Shown here one piece after another: positions 1 to 7,671 of a stretch of 64,000 bases of DNA. The notes beneath the pieces were generated by a model. It made no database searches. It was given only the letters and a program-made list of their open reading frames with translations, and had not been told where the DNA came from. Numbering within the stretch: the stretch's first letter is position 1; every line of letters begins with the position of its first letter. The stretch lies in assembly GCA_049340005.1 (NCBI GenBank), contig JBMPIY010000002.1; one strand, given 5' to 3'. The stretch comes from CAXBDP01 sp963974465 (GTDB taxonomy: Bacteria; Bacteroidota; Bacteroidia; Cytophagales; Cyclobacteriaceae). The position numbers were made by a program, and so were the translations under genes.

Positions 1-1236
1 GTTGGTGGTGGGATTATTGGCTTATTTACGGCCTATTATCTGATGCGGGAGGGTAAGGAAGTTTGTATAATCGACAAAAGTGACCTAAAAAGCACTTGCT
101 CTACAGGCAATGCAGGAATGATTGTACCAAGCCATATTATTCCGCTAGCATCGCCCGGTGCAGTTGGCAAGGGCATCAAATGGCTTTTCTCTCGCAAAAG
201 TCCTTTTTACATTCATCCCAAGCTGGACAAAAAGCTGTTGAATTGGTGTTTACTATTCTTCCGCTCATCTAATGTAGGCCATGTAGAGCGCAGCATTCCC
301 TATCTCAAAACATTGAGTATTTTGAGCAAGGCGCTATATCTCGATTTCGATGCCGAGCATAAAGACTCCAATATAGGATTGCAGCAAAAAGGACTTTTGA
401 TGCTCTACCTTGGTCATAGAGCGGGTATTGAAGAAATAGAAGCTGCACATTTGGCACAGCATCATGGCTTGGAAGCTGAAATCTTGGACAGTTCTGAATT
501 AGTAAGTTTGGAACCAAATGTGAAAACCGCTGCGATGGGCGGTGTTTATTATCCAGGAGATGCTCATTTGAAACCCGCAGTTTTGCAGCAATTCTTGCTT
601 CAGTATTTAAAGGAAAATGGAGCAGAAGTTCTCACTAAAACTACCGTCACTGATTTCCAGATCGAAAATGGTAAAATCGCAAAAGTGATCACCGATAAAG
701 GTGAGATAATCCCAAATGAGCTCATTATTTGCGGTGGAGCCTGGTCAGGATTGATTGCTGAGAAATTGAAATTGAAGCTCTCAATGATGGGAGGCAAAGG
801 CTATACATTTTGGCAGGATAATCAGCCCGAATTGAAGCAAGCCACTATCTTGACTGAAGCTAGAGTTTCTGTAAGTCCCTATGGCGAAAAAGTGCGTTTT
901 GGTGGCACAATGGAAATCACCGGAACAGATGAAAGTGTAAATCTCCGTAGAGTACAGGGCATTTTTGAATCCATCAATCGATATTATCCAAGCTTCGAAA
1001 GTAAGGCTTCAGAGGTAAAGGATATTTGGAGTGGCTTGCGTCCTTGCTCACCAGATGGCTTGCCTTATATAGGCCAAAGCTCGAAATATGAGAATCTATT
1101 TTTCGGCACTGGGCATAGCATGATGGGCATTAGTTTAGCGCCGGCTACAGGTAAAATATTGTCTGAATTAATTATCAAAAAACTAGCACCAATTCCATTG
1201 GAAGGGTTCTCGCCTGAGAGGTTTTCAAGGAGATAG
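1..1236 (+). CDS. FAD-dependent amine/D-amino-acid oxidoreductase, DadA-like (5' end outside window)
   Basis: The reading frame is already open at base 1, and its first residues (VGGGIIG) are the Rossmann GxGxxG motif that binds the ADP part of FAD. Only a few N-terminal residues are therefore missing; the ATG at 43 is internal. The C-terminal stretch with WSGLRPCSPDGLPYIG and GTGHSMMGISLAPATG is typical of the DAO/DadA family, which oxidatively deaminates D-amino acids or other amines and is usually bound to the inner membrane face. The middle part is the substrate-binding domain. The exact substrate cannot be read from the sequence. The gene lies in the chromosome left of the island and is not linked to the metal genes. 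Confidence 0.85.
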   Translation, partial: VGGGIIGLFTAYYLMREGKEVCIIDKSDLKSTCSTGNAGMIVPSHIIPLASPGAVGKGIKWLFSRKSPFYIHPKLDKKLLNWCLLFFRSSNVGHVERSIPYLKTLSILSKALYLDFDAEHKDSNIGLQQKGLLMLYLGHRAGIEEIEAAHLAQHHGLEAEILDSSELVSLEPNVKTAAMGGVYYPGDAHLKPAVLQQFLLQYLKENGAEVLTKTTVTDFQIENGKIAKVITDKGEIIPNELIICGGAWSGLIAEKLKLKLSMMGGKGYTFWQDNQPELKQATILTEARVSVSPYGEKVRFGGTMEITGTDESVNLRRVQGIFESINRYYPSFESKASEVKDIWSGLRPCSPDGLPYIGQSSKYENLFFGTGHSMMGISLAPATGKILSELIIKKLAPIPLEGFSPERFSRR

Positions 1237-1351
1237 GAAGGAATTGAAATTCAATGGGTTATTGAAATTAACAAGCAACTTCTTTTATTAAAATAATTAC
1301 ATTAATTAATATCATAATTCATAACTAAACCCACCTTTACGTTCTTTTGCC

Positions 1352-1652
1352 TTGATGCCAAAGAACCAAAAAATAAAGGCTGAGGATCTTTTCCCTAAAA
1401 TATGTTCCATAAATAGGCGACCCAAAGAAACTCGCTGCGCTCAAACAGTCTTTGGCTCTAGAAAGCCTATTTATTACACATATTTCTTAACGGGAAAATC
1501 TCCTAGGCCGAAGGAAGAAATGAAAAAACATTGAAGAATGGCTGTTCGCGGGTGGGAGGACAAAAAGGCGAGCCGGCGCAGGCCTTGTGCGTGGAAGCTT
1601 CTTTTTGTCTAGACTTTTTTGCTTACTTTTTGTGGCAATGACAAAAAGTAAG
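1352..1652. repeat. Intergenic palindromic repeat region
   Basis: This non-coding stretch between the oxidoreductase and the convergent amidohydrolase contains nested inverted repeats. GACAAAAAG at 1559-1567 pairs with CTTTTTGTC at 1601-1609, and CTTACTTTTTGT at 1622-1633 pairs perfectly with 1641-1652. The left part (1340-1540) reads as a weak 60-codon frame but looks like the interspersed repeat found between genes in many Bacteroidota, judged from memory of its style. A role as a bidirectional terminator is possible. The rest of the 1237-1926 gap shows nothing else. Confidence 0.45.
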
Positions 1653-1926
1653 AAGAAAACTTCCAAAAAATATTGAATTTCAATTACTTAAAGTAATTTT
1701 TAAAAACAACTCTTTGTATTACAAAGATTGCAATAAGTAATAGCATAACAATTAGCTAAACTCTTCTTCCACCTTCTCTTTCCTTAATAAAAAAAGCAAA
1801 AAGTCCCACTTAAAGGATAGAAAGGCTTAATTCAGACAAAAAAGCGACCGGCTTACCGACAATAAGTCAGAGTTTAGCTCTAATAATGAAACCCAAAGCT
1901 TCTTATGTTTATGGAAATACCCAACC

Positions 1927-3636
1927 CTAATTTTGATGCACAACCTCACCACCAACCATTGTCATAGCTACTTTTCCTTTAAGCCATTGCTCTGGTTCGG
2001 TTGAGAACAAATCGGTATCGAGAACCACAATATCAGCAAGCTTACCTACTTCCAAGGTCCCTTTGATATGATCTTCGAAAGCGCCATAAGATGAACCCCA
2101 AGTATAGGCTTTTAATGCGTCCTCAAGACTTATTTTTTGTTCAGGAAACCAACCTCCCGACGGTTCTCCAAAAAGCGTCTGACGAGTAACAGCAGCGTAA
2201 ATACCGTAATATGGATTTACTGTGTAATAAGACGCATTTGTTCCCGGCCAATCCGAACCAAAAGAGAGAATACAACCTACGTCTTGTAAGGTTTTAAATG
2301 CATAAGCTCCTTTGCATCGCTCATAACCAATCCGCTCTTCCATCCAGCGCATATCGTCCGTCACATGATATGGCTGTACTTCTACCACAATATTTCTATC
2401 TCGCAATCTTTCGAAATCTGTATCCTTTATCACCTGGGCATGTACCAATCGAAACCGTCTTTCCTTCTCTCCATTTTTGATCTCAAGAGAATCCAAAATA
2501 TCTAATAAAATTGCATTTGCCTGATCACCTATTGCATGGATTCGAAGCTGAATATTTTCATTATCTGCTTTGGTAATCATCTCCTTAAAATTGACCATGT
2601 TGTTTGAAAACTCTCTCCAACCACCCGTCCAAGTTCTATTTTCGATAGAGTTGTCGCTATAAGGCTCGTAAAATTTGGCGGTTCGTGCTCCCATAATACC
2701 ATCTACATGGGTTTTTAAGGTGCCAAAACTGATCCAATCGTCGCCTGCAGGTTGCAATACACCATTCTCTTCGCTAATAATCCAGCCTTTCTCAGCCATC
2801 TCTTCATACTCAGAAAGGCGGGAGGGACTGAAGTTTACTCTTGCAGTCAATCCACCTTTTTCACGGATATGATTATAAACATCCAACTGATCAGGCGGAG
2901 ACATATCTTGCACTGTTGTAATGCCCCATTCTCGCAATTCCTTGAATGCTCGCTCAGCCTCTGCTACTCGAAGTTCAAAAGACTTGGCAGGTATATTTCG
3001 CAAAGCATCTGTAAGCAACTCGCCTCGCAAGATTCCATCCGTAGAGTTGATATTTAAGTATGACAGTGCTGCGCCATTTGCTAAGCCCACTTGTCTGTCG
3101 AACCGGGTTACCAGCACTGGGTGATTAGGACTGATGGAATCGATCATTTGTCTAGTTGGGATAAACTCTTGCTGGCGGGTATCGCCTCCCATACTGCCCA
3201 TATTCCAAGCTTCATAGGCTCCCCAGTCGCCACGAACTATCCAGCTGCCTTCTGGCAATCGCTCAGTAGCTTCCTTCACTCTCTCTATCAATTTCTGCTC
3301 ATCACTCACATCAAGCAGATTGATATTCATAAGTAAATGGCCAGCTGAAGCAAAATGCACGTGAGAATCGTTGAAGCCAGGCACCGTAAGCTGGCCTTGC
3401 AAATCTATTATTTCAGTTGCCTCTGGCATTGGATCAGCCTCCACGCCTACCGAGTGAATCCGATCGCCACTTATAGCTATCCAAGTGGCCCAAGGCTGAC
3501 TTTCATTGCCCGTCCAAATCTTGCCATTACTAAGGATTTTATCAATTTGGGCTGTGGTTTCTTGTTTTGAGGAGCAAGCGAATAGAAGGGTACATAAAAG
3601 AATAAATGAACTGAATTTTAAGAGTAAGGACTTCAT
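1927..3636 (-). CDS. Amidohydrolase family 3 (YtcJ-like) lipoprotein
   Basis: The 569-aa product begins with a lipoprotein signal peptide ending LLFACSS (lipobox Cys near residue 21), so it is probably anchored in the periplasm or outer membrane. Metal-binding landmarks of the amidohydrolase superfamily follow: a FNDSHVHF strand-1 HxH motif near residue 90, HAIGDQAN near 365 and GSDWPG near 455. The family hydrolyses C-N bonds with one or two zinc ions; most YtcJ-like members have no known substrate. The gene stands alone and is transcribed toward the upstream oxidoreductase. Length is normal for the family. Confidence 0.88.
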   Translation of the reverse strand: MKSLLLKFSSFILLCTLLFACSSKQETTAQIDKILSNGKIWTGNESQPWATWIAISGDRIHSVGVEADPMPEATEIIDLQGQLTVPGFNDSHVHFASAGHLLMNINLLDVSDEQKLIERVKEATERLPEGSWIVRGDWGAYEAWNMGSMGGDTRQQEFIPTRQMIDSISPNHPVLVTRFDRQVGLANGAALSYLNINSTDGILRGELLTDALRNIPAKSFELRVAEAERAFKELREWGITTVQDMSPPDQLDVYNHIREKGGLTARVNFSPSRLSEYEEMAEKGWIISEENGVLQPAGDDWISFGTLKTHVDGIMGARTAKFYEPYSDNSIENRTWTGGWREFSNNMVNFKEMITKADNENIQLRIHAIGDQANAILLDILDSLEIKNGEKERRFRLVHAQVIKDTDFERLRDRNIVVEVQPYHVTDDMRWMEERIGYERCKGAYAFKTLQDVGCILSFGSDWPGTNASYYTVNPYYGIYAAVTRQTLFGEPSGGWFPEQKISLEDALKAYTWGSSYGAFEDHIKGTLEVGKLADIVVLDTDLFSTEPEQWLKGKVAMTMVGGEVVHQN

Positions 3637-3758
3637 TCGATTGAGATTAATGATTGTAGAGATAAAGCTAATTTCATCCTAATATACTTAGCTCCAAGCA
3701 ATAATTGAATTAGCGAATAAAAACTATTGATTGCAACAATAATTTTTCACCAAAAGAC

Positions 3759-3788
3759 TTTATCATTTTAGCTTTTTTATTACCTTTG
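3759..3788 (+). promoter_or_regulatory. Probable tRNA-Arg promoter
   Basis: TACCTTTG at 3781-3788 matches the Bacteroidota -7 consensus TAnnTTTG. A weaker -33 candidate, TTTA at 3759-3762, lies 18 nt upstream. The tRNA starts about 45 nt downstream. Confidence 0.4.
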
Positions 3789-3833
3789 CGCTCTCAATTC
3801 CGAAAGATGTTCGGAAGTTCGAACTATTTTTCA

Positions 3834-3907
3834 GGTCCCATAGCTCAATTGGATAGAGCAACTGCCTTCTAAGCAGTAGGTTTCAGGTTCGATTCCTGAT
3901 GGGATCA
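3834..3907 (+). tRNA. trnR-UCU: tRNA-Arg (TCT)
   Basis: The 74-nt sequence folds as a cloverleaf. The acceptor stem GGTCCCA pairs with TGGGATC, the anticodon stem ACTGC with GCAGT around the loop CTTCTAA (anticodon TCT), and the T arm is TCAGG-TTCGATT-CCTGA. The CCA end is not encoded. A T-rich run follows immediately and may end transcription. Confidence 0.95.
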
Positions 3908-3936
3908 CTTTTTTTTCTTTTTTGGTGAAAATAATA

Positions 3937-3968
3937 TTTGGATTCTATAAAAAGACCAAGCATATTTG
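3937..3968 (+). promoter_or_regulatory. Probable tRNA-Pro promoter
   Basis: TTTG at 3937-3940 and CATATTTG at 3961-3968 are separated by 20 nt, close to the Bacteroidota TTTG-N19-TAnnTTTG promoter. The tRNA-Pro gene starts 46 nt after the -7 box, so it seems to have its own promoter rather than sharing that of tRNA-Arg. Confidence 0.5.
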
Positions 3969-4014
3969 CACCCGCAATCAGGACATTAGTTCTGAATTTT
4001 AAAGCGATATTGAT

Positions 4015-4088
4015 CGGGGTGTAGCGTAGCCCGGTATCGCGCCTCGTTTGGGACGAGGAGGTCGTAGGTTCGAATCCTGCCACCCCGA
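4015..4088 (+). tRNA. trnP-UGG: tRNA-Pro (TGG), island integration site
   Basis: The acceptor stem CGGGGTG pairs with CACCCCG, the anticodon stem CCTCG with CGAGG around TTTGGGA (anticodon TGG), and the T loop is GTTCGAA. CCA is not encoded. The last 16 nt of the gene are repeated about 45 kb downstream at 49079-49094, which marks this tRNA as the attachment site of the island. The gene remains complete, so integration restores the 3' end from the element. Confidence 0.96.
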
Positions 4089-4090
4089 CA
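4073..4090 (+). other. Left attachment core of the island (attL)
   Basis: The 18-bp sequence AATCCTGCCACCCCGACA overlaps the 3' end of tRNA-Pro and is repeated exactly at 49079-49096. It is the expected position for crossover by a tRNA-targeting tyrosine integrase, and the integrase gene starts 283 bp further in. Confidence 0.85.
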
Positions 4091-4113
4091 ACAAAGGTTC
4101 ATCAGAACCCAAA

Positions 4114-4146
4114 AGCCTGCAAATCTTACGATTTGCGGGCTTTTTT
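4114..4146 (+). terminator. Rho-independent terminator after tRNA-Pro (island copy)
   Basis: A 12-bp stem, AGCCTGCAAATC with GATTTGCGGGCT (one G-T wobble), closes a TTAC loop and is followed by a T run. Being inside the left attachment core, it belongs to the island and replaces the chromosomal terminator now found after the right core. Confidence 0.85.
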
Positions 4147-4200
4147 ATTTTTTATGTATCAGTTCGATTTAGACAATTTCAGCAAAAATGAGACCTATCC

Positions 4201-4327
4201 GGTGAACCAAATGAATGGTTTATTTTAGTTCACCAGATTGATGCAAATAGCTGTAAAACAGATAGTTGCATTGAGTATTTTGAACTGCTTTAGGTCTGTT
4301 TGAGTGACCTTGTGGAAGCAGTTCACC
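4201..4327. repeat. GTTCACC heptamer cluster, left island end
   Basis: The heptamer GTTCACC or its complement occurs at 4201-4207 (minus), 4228-4234 (plus) and 4321-4327 (plus), between the left core and the integrase. The same heptamer occurs twice just inside the right core. The placement fits arm-type binding sites for the integrase or for an excision factor. Confidence 0.45.
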
Positions 4328-4372
4328 ACGAGAGGAATCATTTTAACACAAACACTCAAAAGCTGAATTGTC

Positions 4373-5620
4373 ATGAGAACTACAAACACCTTCGGAGTTC
4401 AGTTCATCACAAGAACGAACAAGGCCAAGGATGGCCTCCTCCCAATCTATGCCAGGGTCACCGTTGATGGCCGCAGAGTTGAAATATCATTGAAACGCTG
4501 GATCAAACCAGGTGACTGGAATGGCAGCAAAGGCATGGCCAAGGGCAGCCGGGAAGAAATCAAATCGCTGAATCATTATTTGGATGAAGTCCAGGCCCGT
4601 ATCATGGAATGCTATCAGGAGATGCAGGTACAAAAGCGGCTGATTACTGCAGATGCCATCAAAAGCATGTTCCTGGGTACAGATCAAAAAGACTTCACCT
4701 TATGTAAGCTGGTGGATTATCACAACCAGGCTATGCGAGATACACTGGCTTGGGGCACGATGAAAAACTACTTCACCACTCAGAAGTACATCCGCAGATT
4801 TTTGAAAGAGCGCTTTGGCACTACCGACATGTTTCTATCTGAGCTCTCCTATAAGTTTATCACCGATTTTGAATTCTACCTCCGCAACTACAAACCCAAA
4901 GACCACCAGAAGCCGCTTGGCAATAATGGAGTGATGAAGCACTTGGAACGTTTCCGGAAGATGGTGACCATGGCTGTAAAAATGGAATGGGTAAGCCGGG
5001 ATCCATTTGATAAGTACCAACTCAAATTTCATCGGGTGGATAGGGATTTTCTCAATCATGAAGAACTGGAGGCAGTAGAAAAGAAAGACTTCAAAATTGT
5101 GCGCTTGCAATGGGTAAGAGATCTGTTTGTATTTAGCTGCTATACCGGACTGGCCTACATTGATGCCATGAACCTGACACCATCCAATATTACGATTGGC
5201 ATTGATGGGGAATACTGGCTTTCCACCTGCAGGCAAAAGACTGACCAGCCAGTAAGGGTTCCTATCCTTCCCAAAGCCTGGGAAATAATAGAGAAATACA
5301 AGACCCATCCAAGGGCATTGCAGAAAGGATCGGTATTTCCAATGATTTCTAACCAAAAGCTGAACTCCTACTTGAAAGAAATTGCCGACCTCTGCGGAAT
5401 TGAAAAGAACCTCACCTTTCACCTGGCCAGACATACATTTGCTACCACTGTTACCCTTTGCAATGGTGTGCCTTTGGAAACTGTGAGCAAGATGCTGGGT
5501 CATTCAAAAATCACCACTACTCAGGTTTATGCAAAGGTGGTGGAGAAGAAAGTGAGTGAAGACATGCAGGCTCTCCGTGAAAGGCTGGCAGCACCAAAAT
5601 TGATGAAGAGGGCGAAATAG
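4373..5620 (+). CDS. int: Tyrosine recombinase (IntDOT/Bacteroidota type), island integrase
   Basis: This 415-aa integrase would cut and join the attachment cores to insert and excise the island. It has the order typical of Bacteroidota integrases: an N-terminal arm-binding domain (about 1-90), a SAM-like core-binding domain (about 100-215) and a C-terminal catalytic domain. Visible catalytic residues are H350 and R353 (HLARHTF), the LGHSKITTT block and nucleophile Y386. The usual first arginine position reads CYTGLAYID, with Ala at about 261. Loss of Arg I is established for the CTnDOT integrase, so this does not imply inactivity. The gene is just inside attL and reads inward. Confidence 0.93.
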   Translation: MRTTNTFGVQFITRTNKAKDGLLPIYARVTVDGRRVEISLKRWIKPGDWNGSKGMAKGSREEIKSLNHYLDEVQARIMECYQEMQVQKRLITADAIKSMFLGTDQKDFTLCKLVDYHNQAMRDTLAWGTMKNYFTTQKYIRRFLKERFGTTDMFLSELSYKFITDFEFYLRNYKPKDHQKPLGNNGVMKHLERFRKMVTMAVKMEWVSRDPFDKYQLKFHRVDRDFLNHEELEAVEKKDFKIVRLQWVRDLFVFSCYTGLAYIDAMNLTPSNITIGIDGEYWLSTCRQKTDQPVRVPILPKAWEIIEKYKTHPRALQKGSVFPMISNQKLNSYLKEIADLCGIEKNLTFHLARHTFATTVTLCNGVPLETVSKMLGHSKITTTQVYAKVVEKKVSEDMQALRERLAAPKLMKRAK

Positions 5621-5633
5621 CCCTTTTCTGTAT

Positions 5634-5688
5634 TTAAGTGCTTGCTTAAATAAATTTCATTCCATAGCTTTGTTAAGCAAATGCTTAA
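5634..5688 (+). promoter_or_regulatory. ArsR-type promoter with two palindromic operators
   Basis: Two 16-bp palindromic elements flank a promoter core. TTAAGTGCTTGCTTAA (5634-5649) overlaps the -33 TTG at 5642-5644. TTAAGCAAATGCTTAA (5673-5688) starts right after the -7 box TAGCTTTG (5665-5672) and covers the expected start of transcription. The -33 and -7 boxes are 20 nt apart. This is the layout expected for autorepression by the ArsR-family protein encoded 10 bp downstream. Confidence 0.75.
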
Positions 5689-5698
5689 ATAAAAAGTT

Positions 5699-6067
5699 AT
5701 GAATACATGTATCCGTGTCTTTGCCGATAGCGACCAGATCAATAGGTGCAGGGAGGACTTGAAAAGCAAGGAGAAAGGTCTTTTAGAACTGGCAGATGTA
5801 TTGAATCTTGCCGGTAATGCGGTTCGCCTCAAAATCCTGTACCTCTTGAAACAGGAAAATGAACTTTGTCCGTGCGACTTATCAGACATCTTGGGCATGA
5901 CCGTGCCGGCCGTCTCCCAACATCTGAAAAAACTAAAGGATGCTGGGATCGTGACGACCAAAAAATCCGGACAAACTATATTCTATTCAGTAGAAGCGCA
6001 AAGTCAGCGAATCATTTCATCTGTGCTCGAATTGTTTAAGCTCCCAAATTCAATTCCTGCCGTATGA
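5699..6067 (+). CDS. ArsR/SmtB-family metal-responsive repressor
   Basis: The 122-aa protein has a winged helix-turn-helix (about residues 35-105) with the recognition region LGMTVPAVSQHLKKL. The motif ELCPCDL just before it matches the ELCxCDL metal site on helix 3 of ArsR/CmtR proteins, where thiolate binding of As(III), Cd, Pb or Hg releases DNA. Cys4 near the N-terminus could be a further ligand. It is the first gene of a metal operon running through merTP and overlaps the next gene by ATGA. The promoter upstream carries two palindromes that it probably binds. The inducing metal is not certain; the MerTP neighbour suggests mercury. Confidence 0.88.
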   Translation: MNTCIRVFADSDQINRCREDLKSKEKGLLELADVLNLAGNAVRLKILYLLKQENELCPCDLSDILGMTVPAVSQHLKKLKDAGIVTTKKSGQTIFYSVEAQSQRIISSVLELFKLPNSIPAV

Positions 6068-6453
6068 TACCCCATGATCTCACTCAAAGCATAAAGGTTT
6101 CGCTAAAAACAGCAACAGGTCAGCTGGGATACATCCTTAGCAAAATAGATGATGTGGACCAGGTTGAAAATATCCTTTTGCAGCTAAAAGCTGTGCAGTC
6201 CATGCTTACTAAGACTACTTATGAGCTATTGGATGATACCTACAGGAAAGCACTAGCAGAAAGGATCTCGTCAGCTTACCAGAGCTGCCCTGGCGACTGT
6301 GGCAATGAAGAAACAATAGAAAAGCTGAGAACACTATTTCCAGAGCTTAAACTTGAAGAAGTGCCTGAAAAACTACGAGAAGCCCGCATGGTGGAAGAAG
6401 AATTGAAGAAATTTTTATCCGAACGTTTGGATACCCCCTCCCCCCGTGACTGA
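6064..6453 (+). CDS. CsoR/FrmR (DUF156)-like protein lacking the metal ligands
   Basis: The N-terminal 70 residues resemble the three-helix CsoR/FrmR family (TATGQLGYILSKIDD aligned with the RxxGQVxGIxRMI helix). CsoR normally uses a Cys in YCxDIL and a His-x-x-x-Cys in LRHCV. Here those places read QVENIL and TYRKAL, so the classical Cu(I) site is gone. A C-terminal extension of about 55 residues carries CPGDC, which could bind metal instead. The start overlaps the ArsR stop by 4 nt, indicating co-translation. It could be a repurposed regulator or a metal-handling helical protein. Family assignment is by eye and only moderately sure. Confidence 0.55.
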   Translation: MIPHDLTQSIKVSLKTATGQLGYILSKIDDVDQVENILLQLKAVQSMLTKTTYELLDDTYRKALAERISSAYQSCPGDCGNEETIEKLRTLFPELKLEEVPEKLREARMVEEELKKFLSERLDTPSPRD

Positions 6454-6487
6454 CCTTTGGAGAGATGTTTCATTAAAATAGATTGAT

Positions 6488-6691
6488 ATGAAAAGTAAAC
6501 TCATGATTTTCGCCACAGCGGGTATTCTCGCAATTGGTGGCCTTGCTTACGGGATCAACTCATCTCCAAAAGCTTGTCCTTTGGAAGGTACTCCAGATTG
6601 TCCAAAAGTTAGCTGCCCTTTGGCAGGCACTCCGGAATGTCCTTATGATTTGAAAGTGGCGGAAGTACCCGCCTGCTGTAAGAAAAAGTAA
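6488..6691 (+). CDS. Small exported Cys-rich protein with CPLxGTPxCP repeats
   Basis: The 67-aa product starts with a signal peptide or single membrane anchor (MKSKLMIFATAGILAIGGLA). After this come two copies of a ten-residue repeat, CPLEGTPDCP and CPLAGTPECP, and a C-terminal PACCKKK. Six of the mature residues are cysteines, which suggests binding of soft metals such as Hg or Cu in the periplasm. It sits between the CsoR-like gene and merTP and is probably co-transcribed. No named family is recognised. Confidence 0.75.
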   Translation: MKSKLMIFATAGILAIGGLAYGINSSPKACPLEGTPDCPKVSCPLAGTPECPYDLKVAEVPACCKKK

Positions 6692-6696
6692 CTGGG

Positions 6697-6720
6697 AGGG
6701 CGCAGAGCCCTTCTTTTTTT
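6697..6720 (+). terminator. Weak hairpin terminator or attenuator before merTP
   Basis: AGGGC (6697-6701) pairs with GCCCT (6707-6711) and is followed by a T-rich run up to 6720. The 5-bp stem is short, so it may only partly stop transcription between the Cys-rich peptide and merTP. Confidence 0.4.
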
Positions 6721-6733
6721 GAAAATTAAGTAT

Positions 6734-7333
6734 ATGAAAAATTCCCTTTTAACCAGCGGCCTTTTAGCTGCTTTAGTAAGTTCACTTTGCTGCATCACCC
6801 CGGTGCTTGCATTAGTGGCCGGTGCAAGCGGGATTGCGTCCACTTTCTCATGGCTCGATCCGGCAAGGCCTTTTTTTGTCGGCATCACAGTGGTTATATT
6901 AGGCTTTGCCTGGTATCAGAAATTCAAACCAAAGGCCAAAGAGGAAAAAGAATGTGCCTGTGAGGAGGACCTTCAGCCCTCCTTTTGGCAAACAAAAAAG
7001 TTCCTTTCAATAATCACGGTCTTTGCTGCCCTGATGTTGGTGTTCCCGCTTTATGCTCACATTTTCTACCCTAAATCTGAAAAGCAAGTGATCATCGTTG
7101 ATAAGTCAGACATTCAGACCGTAAATTTTCAAATCAAAGGCATGACTTGTCAGGGGTGCGCAGCGCATGTAGTGCATGAAGTAAATAAGCTCAGCGGCAT
7201 CCTGAATGTAACTGCCTCCTCCGACCAGGGGAATGCCATCGTGGAGTTTGACAAGTCCAAAACAAGTATCCCGAAAATTGAGGAAGCCATCAACTCAACC
7301 GGATATTCCGTGACCAATAAAGCAGAGAAATAA
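6734..7333 (+). CDS. merTP: Mercuric transport protein MerTP (MerT-MerP fusion)
   Basis: The 199-aa protein joins a MerT-like membrane part to a MerP-like HMA domain. Residues 1-125 hold about three transmembrane segments with the Hg-binding pair in SSLCCITPVLAL, plus the cytosolic motif ECACEED. Residues about 130-199 form the HMA domain with the metal motif GMTCQGCAAH. It would take Hg(II) into the cell for reduction, or move a related thiophilic metal. The ATG at 6734 is used; an in-frame TTG at 6719 is less likely. No merA or merB lies in the window, so mercury reduction would need genes elsewhere. Confidence 0.9.
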   Translation: MKNSLLTSGLLAALVSSLCCITPVLALVAGASGIASTFSWLDPARPFFVGITVVILGFAWYQKFKPKAKEEKECACEEDLQPSFWQTKKFLSIITVFAALMLVFPLYAHIFYPKSEKQVIIVDKSDIQTVNFQIKGMTCQGCAAHVVHEVNKLSGILNVTASSDQGNAIVEFDKSKTSIPKIEEAINSTGYSVTNKAEK

Positions 7334-7546
7334 ATGGAAATCATATTAGAATCAACCATCTCCTGCCCGGAATGCGGACATCAAAAAGATGAAACCATGC
7401 CCACTGACGCCTGTCAGTATTTCTATGAATGTGAAAACTGCCACCAGGTATTAAAGCCAAAAGCAGGAGATTGCTGTGTGTATTGCTCCTATGGTTCAGC
7501 ACCTTGTCCACCAGTACAATTGGATTCTGATCAAGCATGTTGCTAG
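7334..7546 (+). CDS. GDCCVxC-domain small metal-associated protein
   Basis: This 70-aa cysteine-rich protein contains a zinc-ribbon-like CPECG pair, a second CENC pair and the diagnostic GDCCVYC motif followed by SYGSAPCPP. The family is known as GDCCVxC domain (seleno)proteins; in some bacteria a Cys is replaced by selenocysteine. Here no in-frame TGA is present. It starts directly after the merTP stop codon, so the two are co-translated. It is probably a cytoplasmic metal or thiol partner of MerTP; the exact function is unknown. Confidence 0.85.
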   Translation: MEIILESTISCPECGHQKDETMPTDACQYFYECENCHQVLKPKAGDCCVYCSYGSAPCPPVQLDSDQACC

Positions 7547-7671
7547 GGTAGACAATGCTTTATGTGACATACATCATGTTTTGACATGTGCAATGTCATA
7601 GCCCTCTCAATAACCGTTGCGTACTTTTGGGTCATATTGAAGGGAATACTAAATAGATACCCTTTCAATGA

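Noticed and set aside
1352..1534. 60-codon frame after the oxidoreductase
   Set aside because: It lies in a palindromic intergenic repeat, has no domain or start signal, and its composition is not protein-like.
4835..5503. 222-codon frame on the minus strand
   Set aside because: It is the shadow of the integrase gene, which has clear catalytic motifs on the plus strand.
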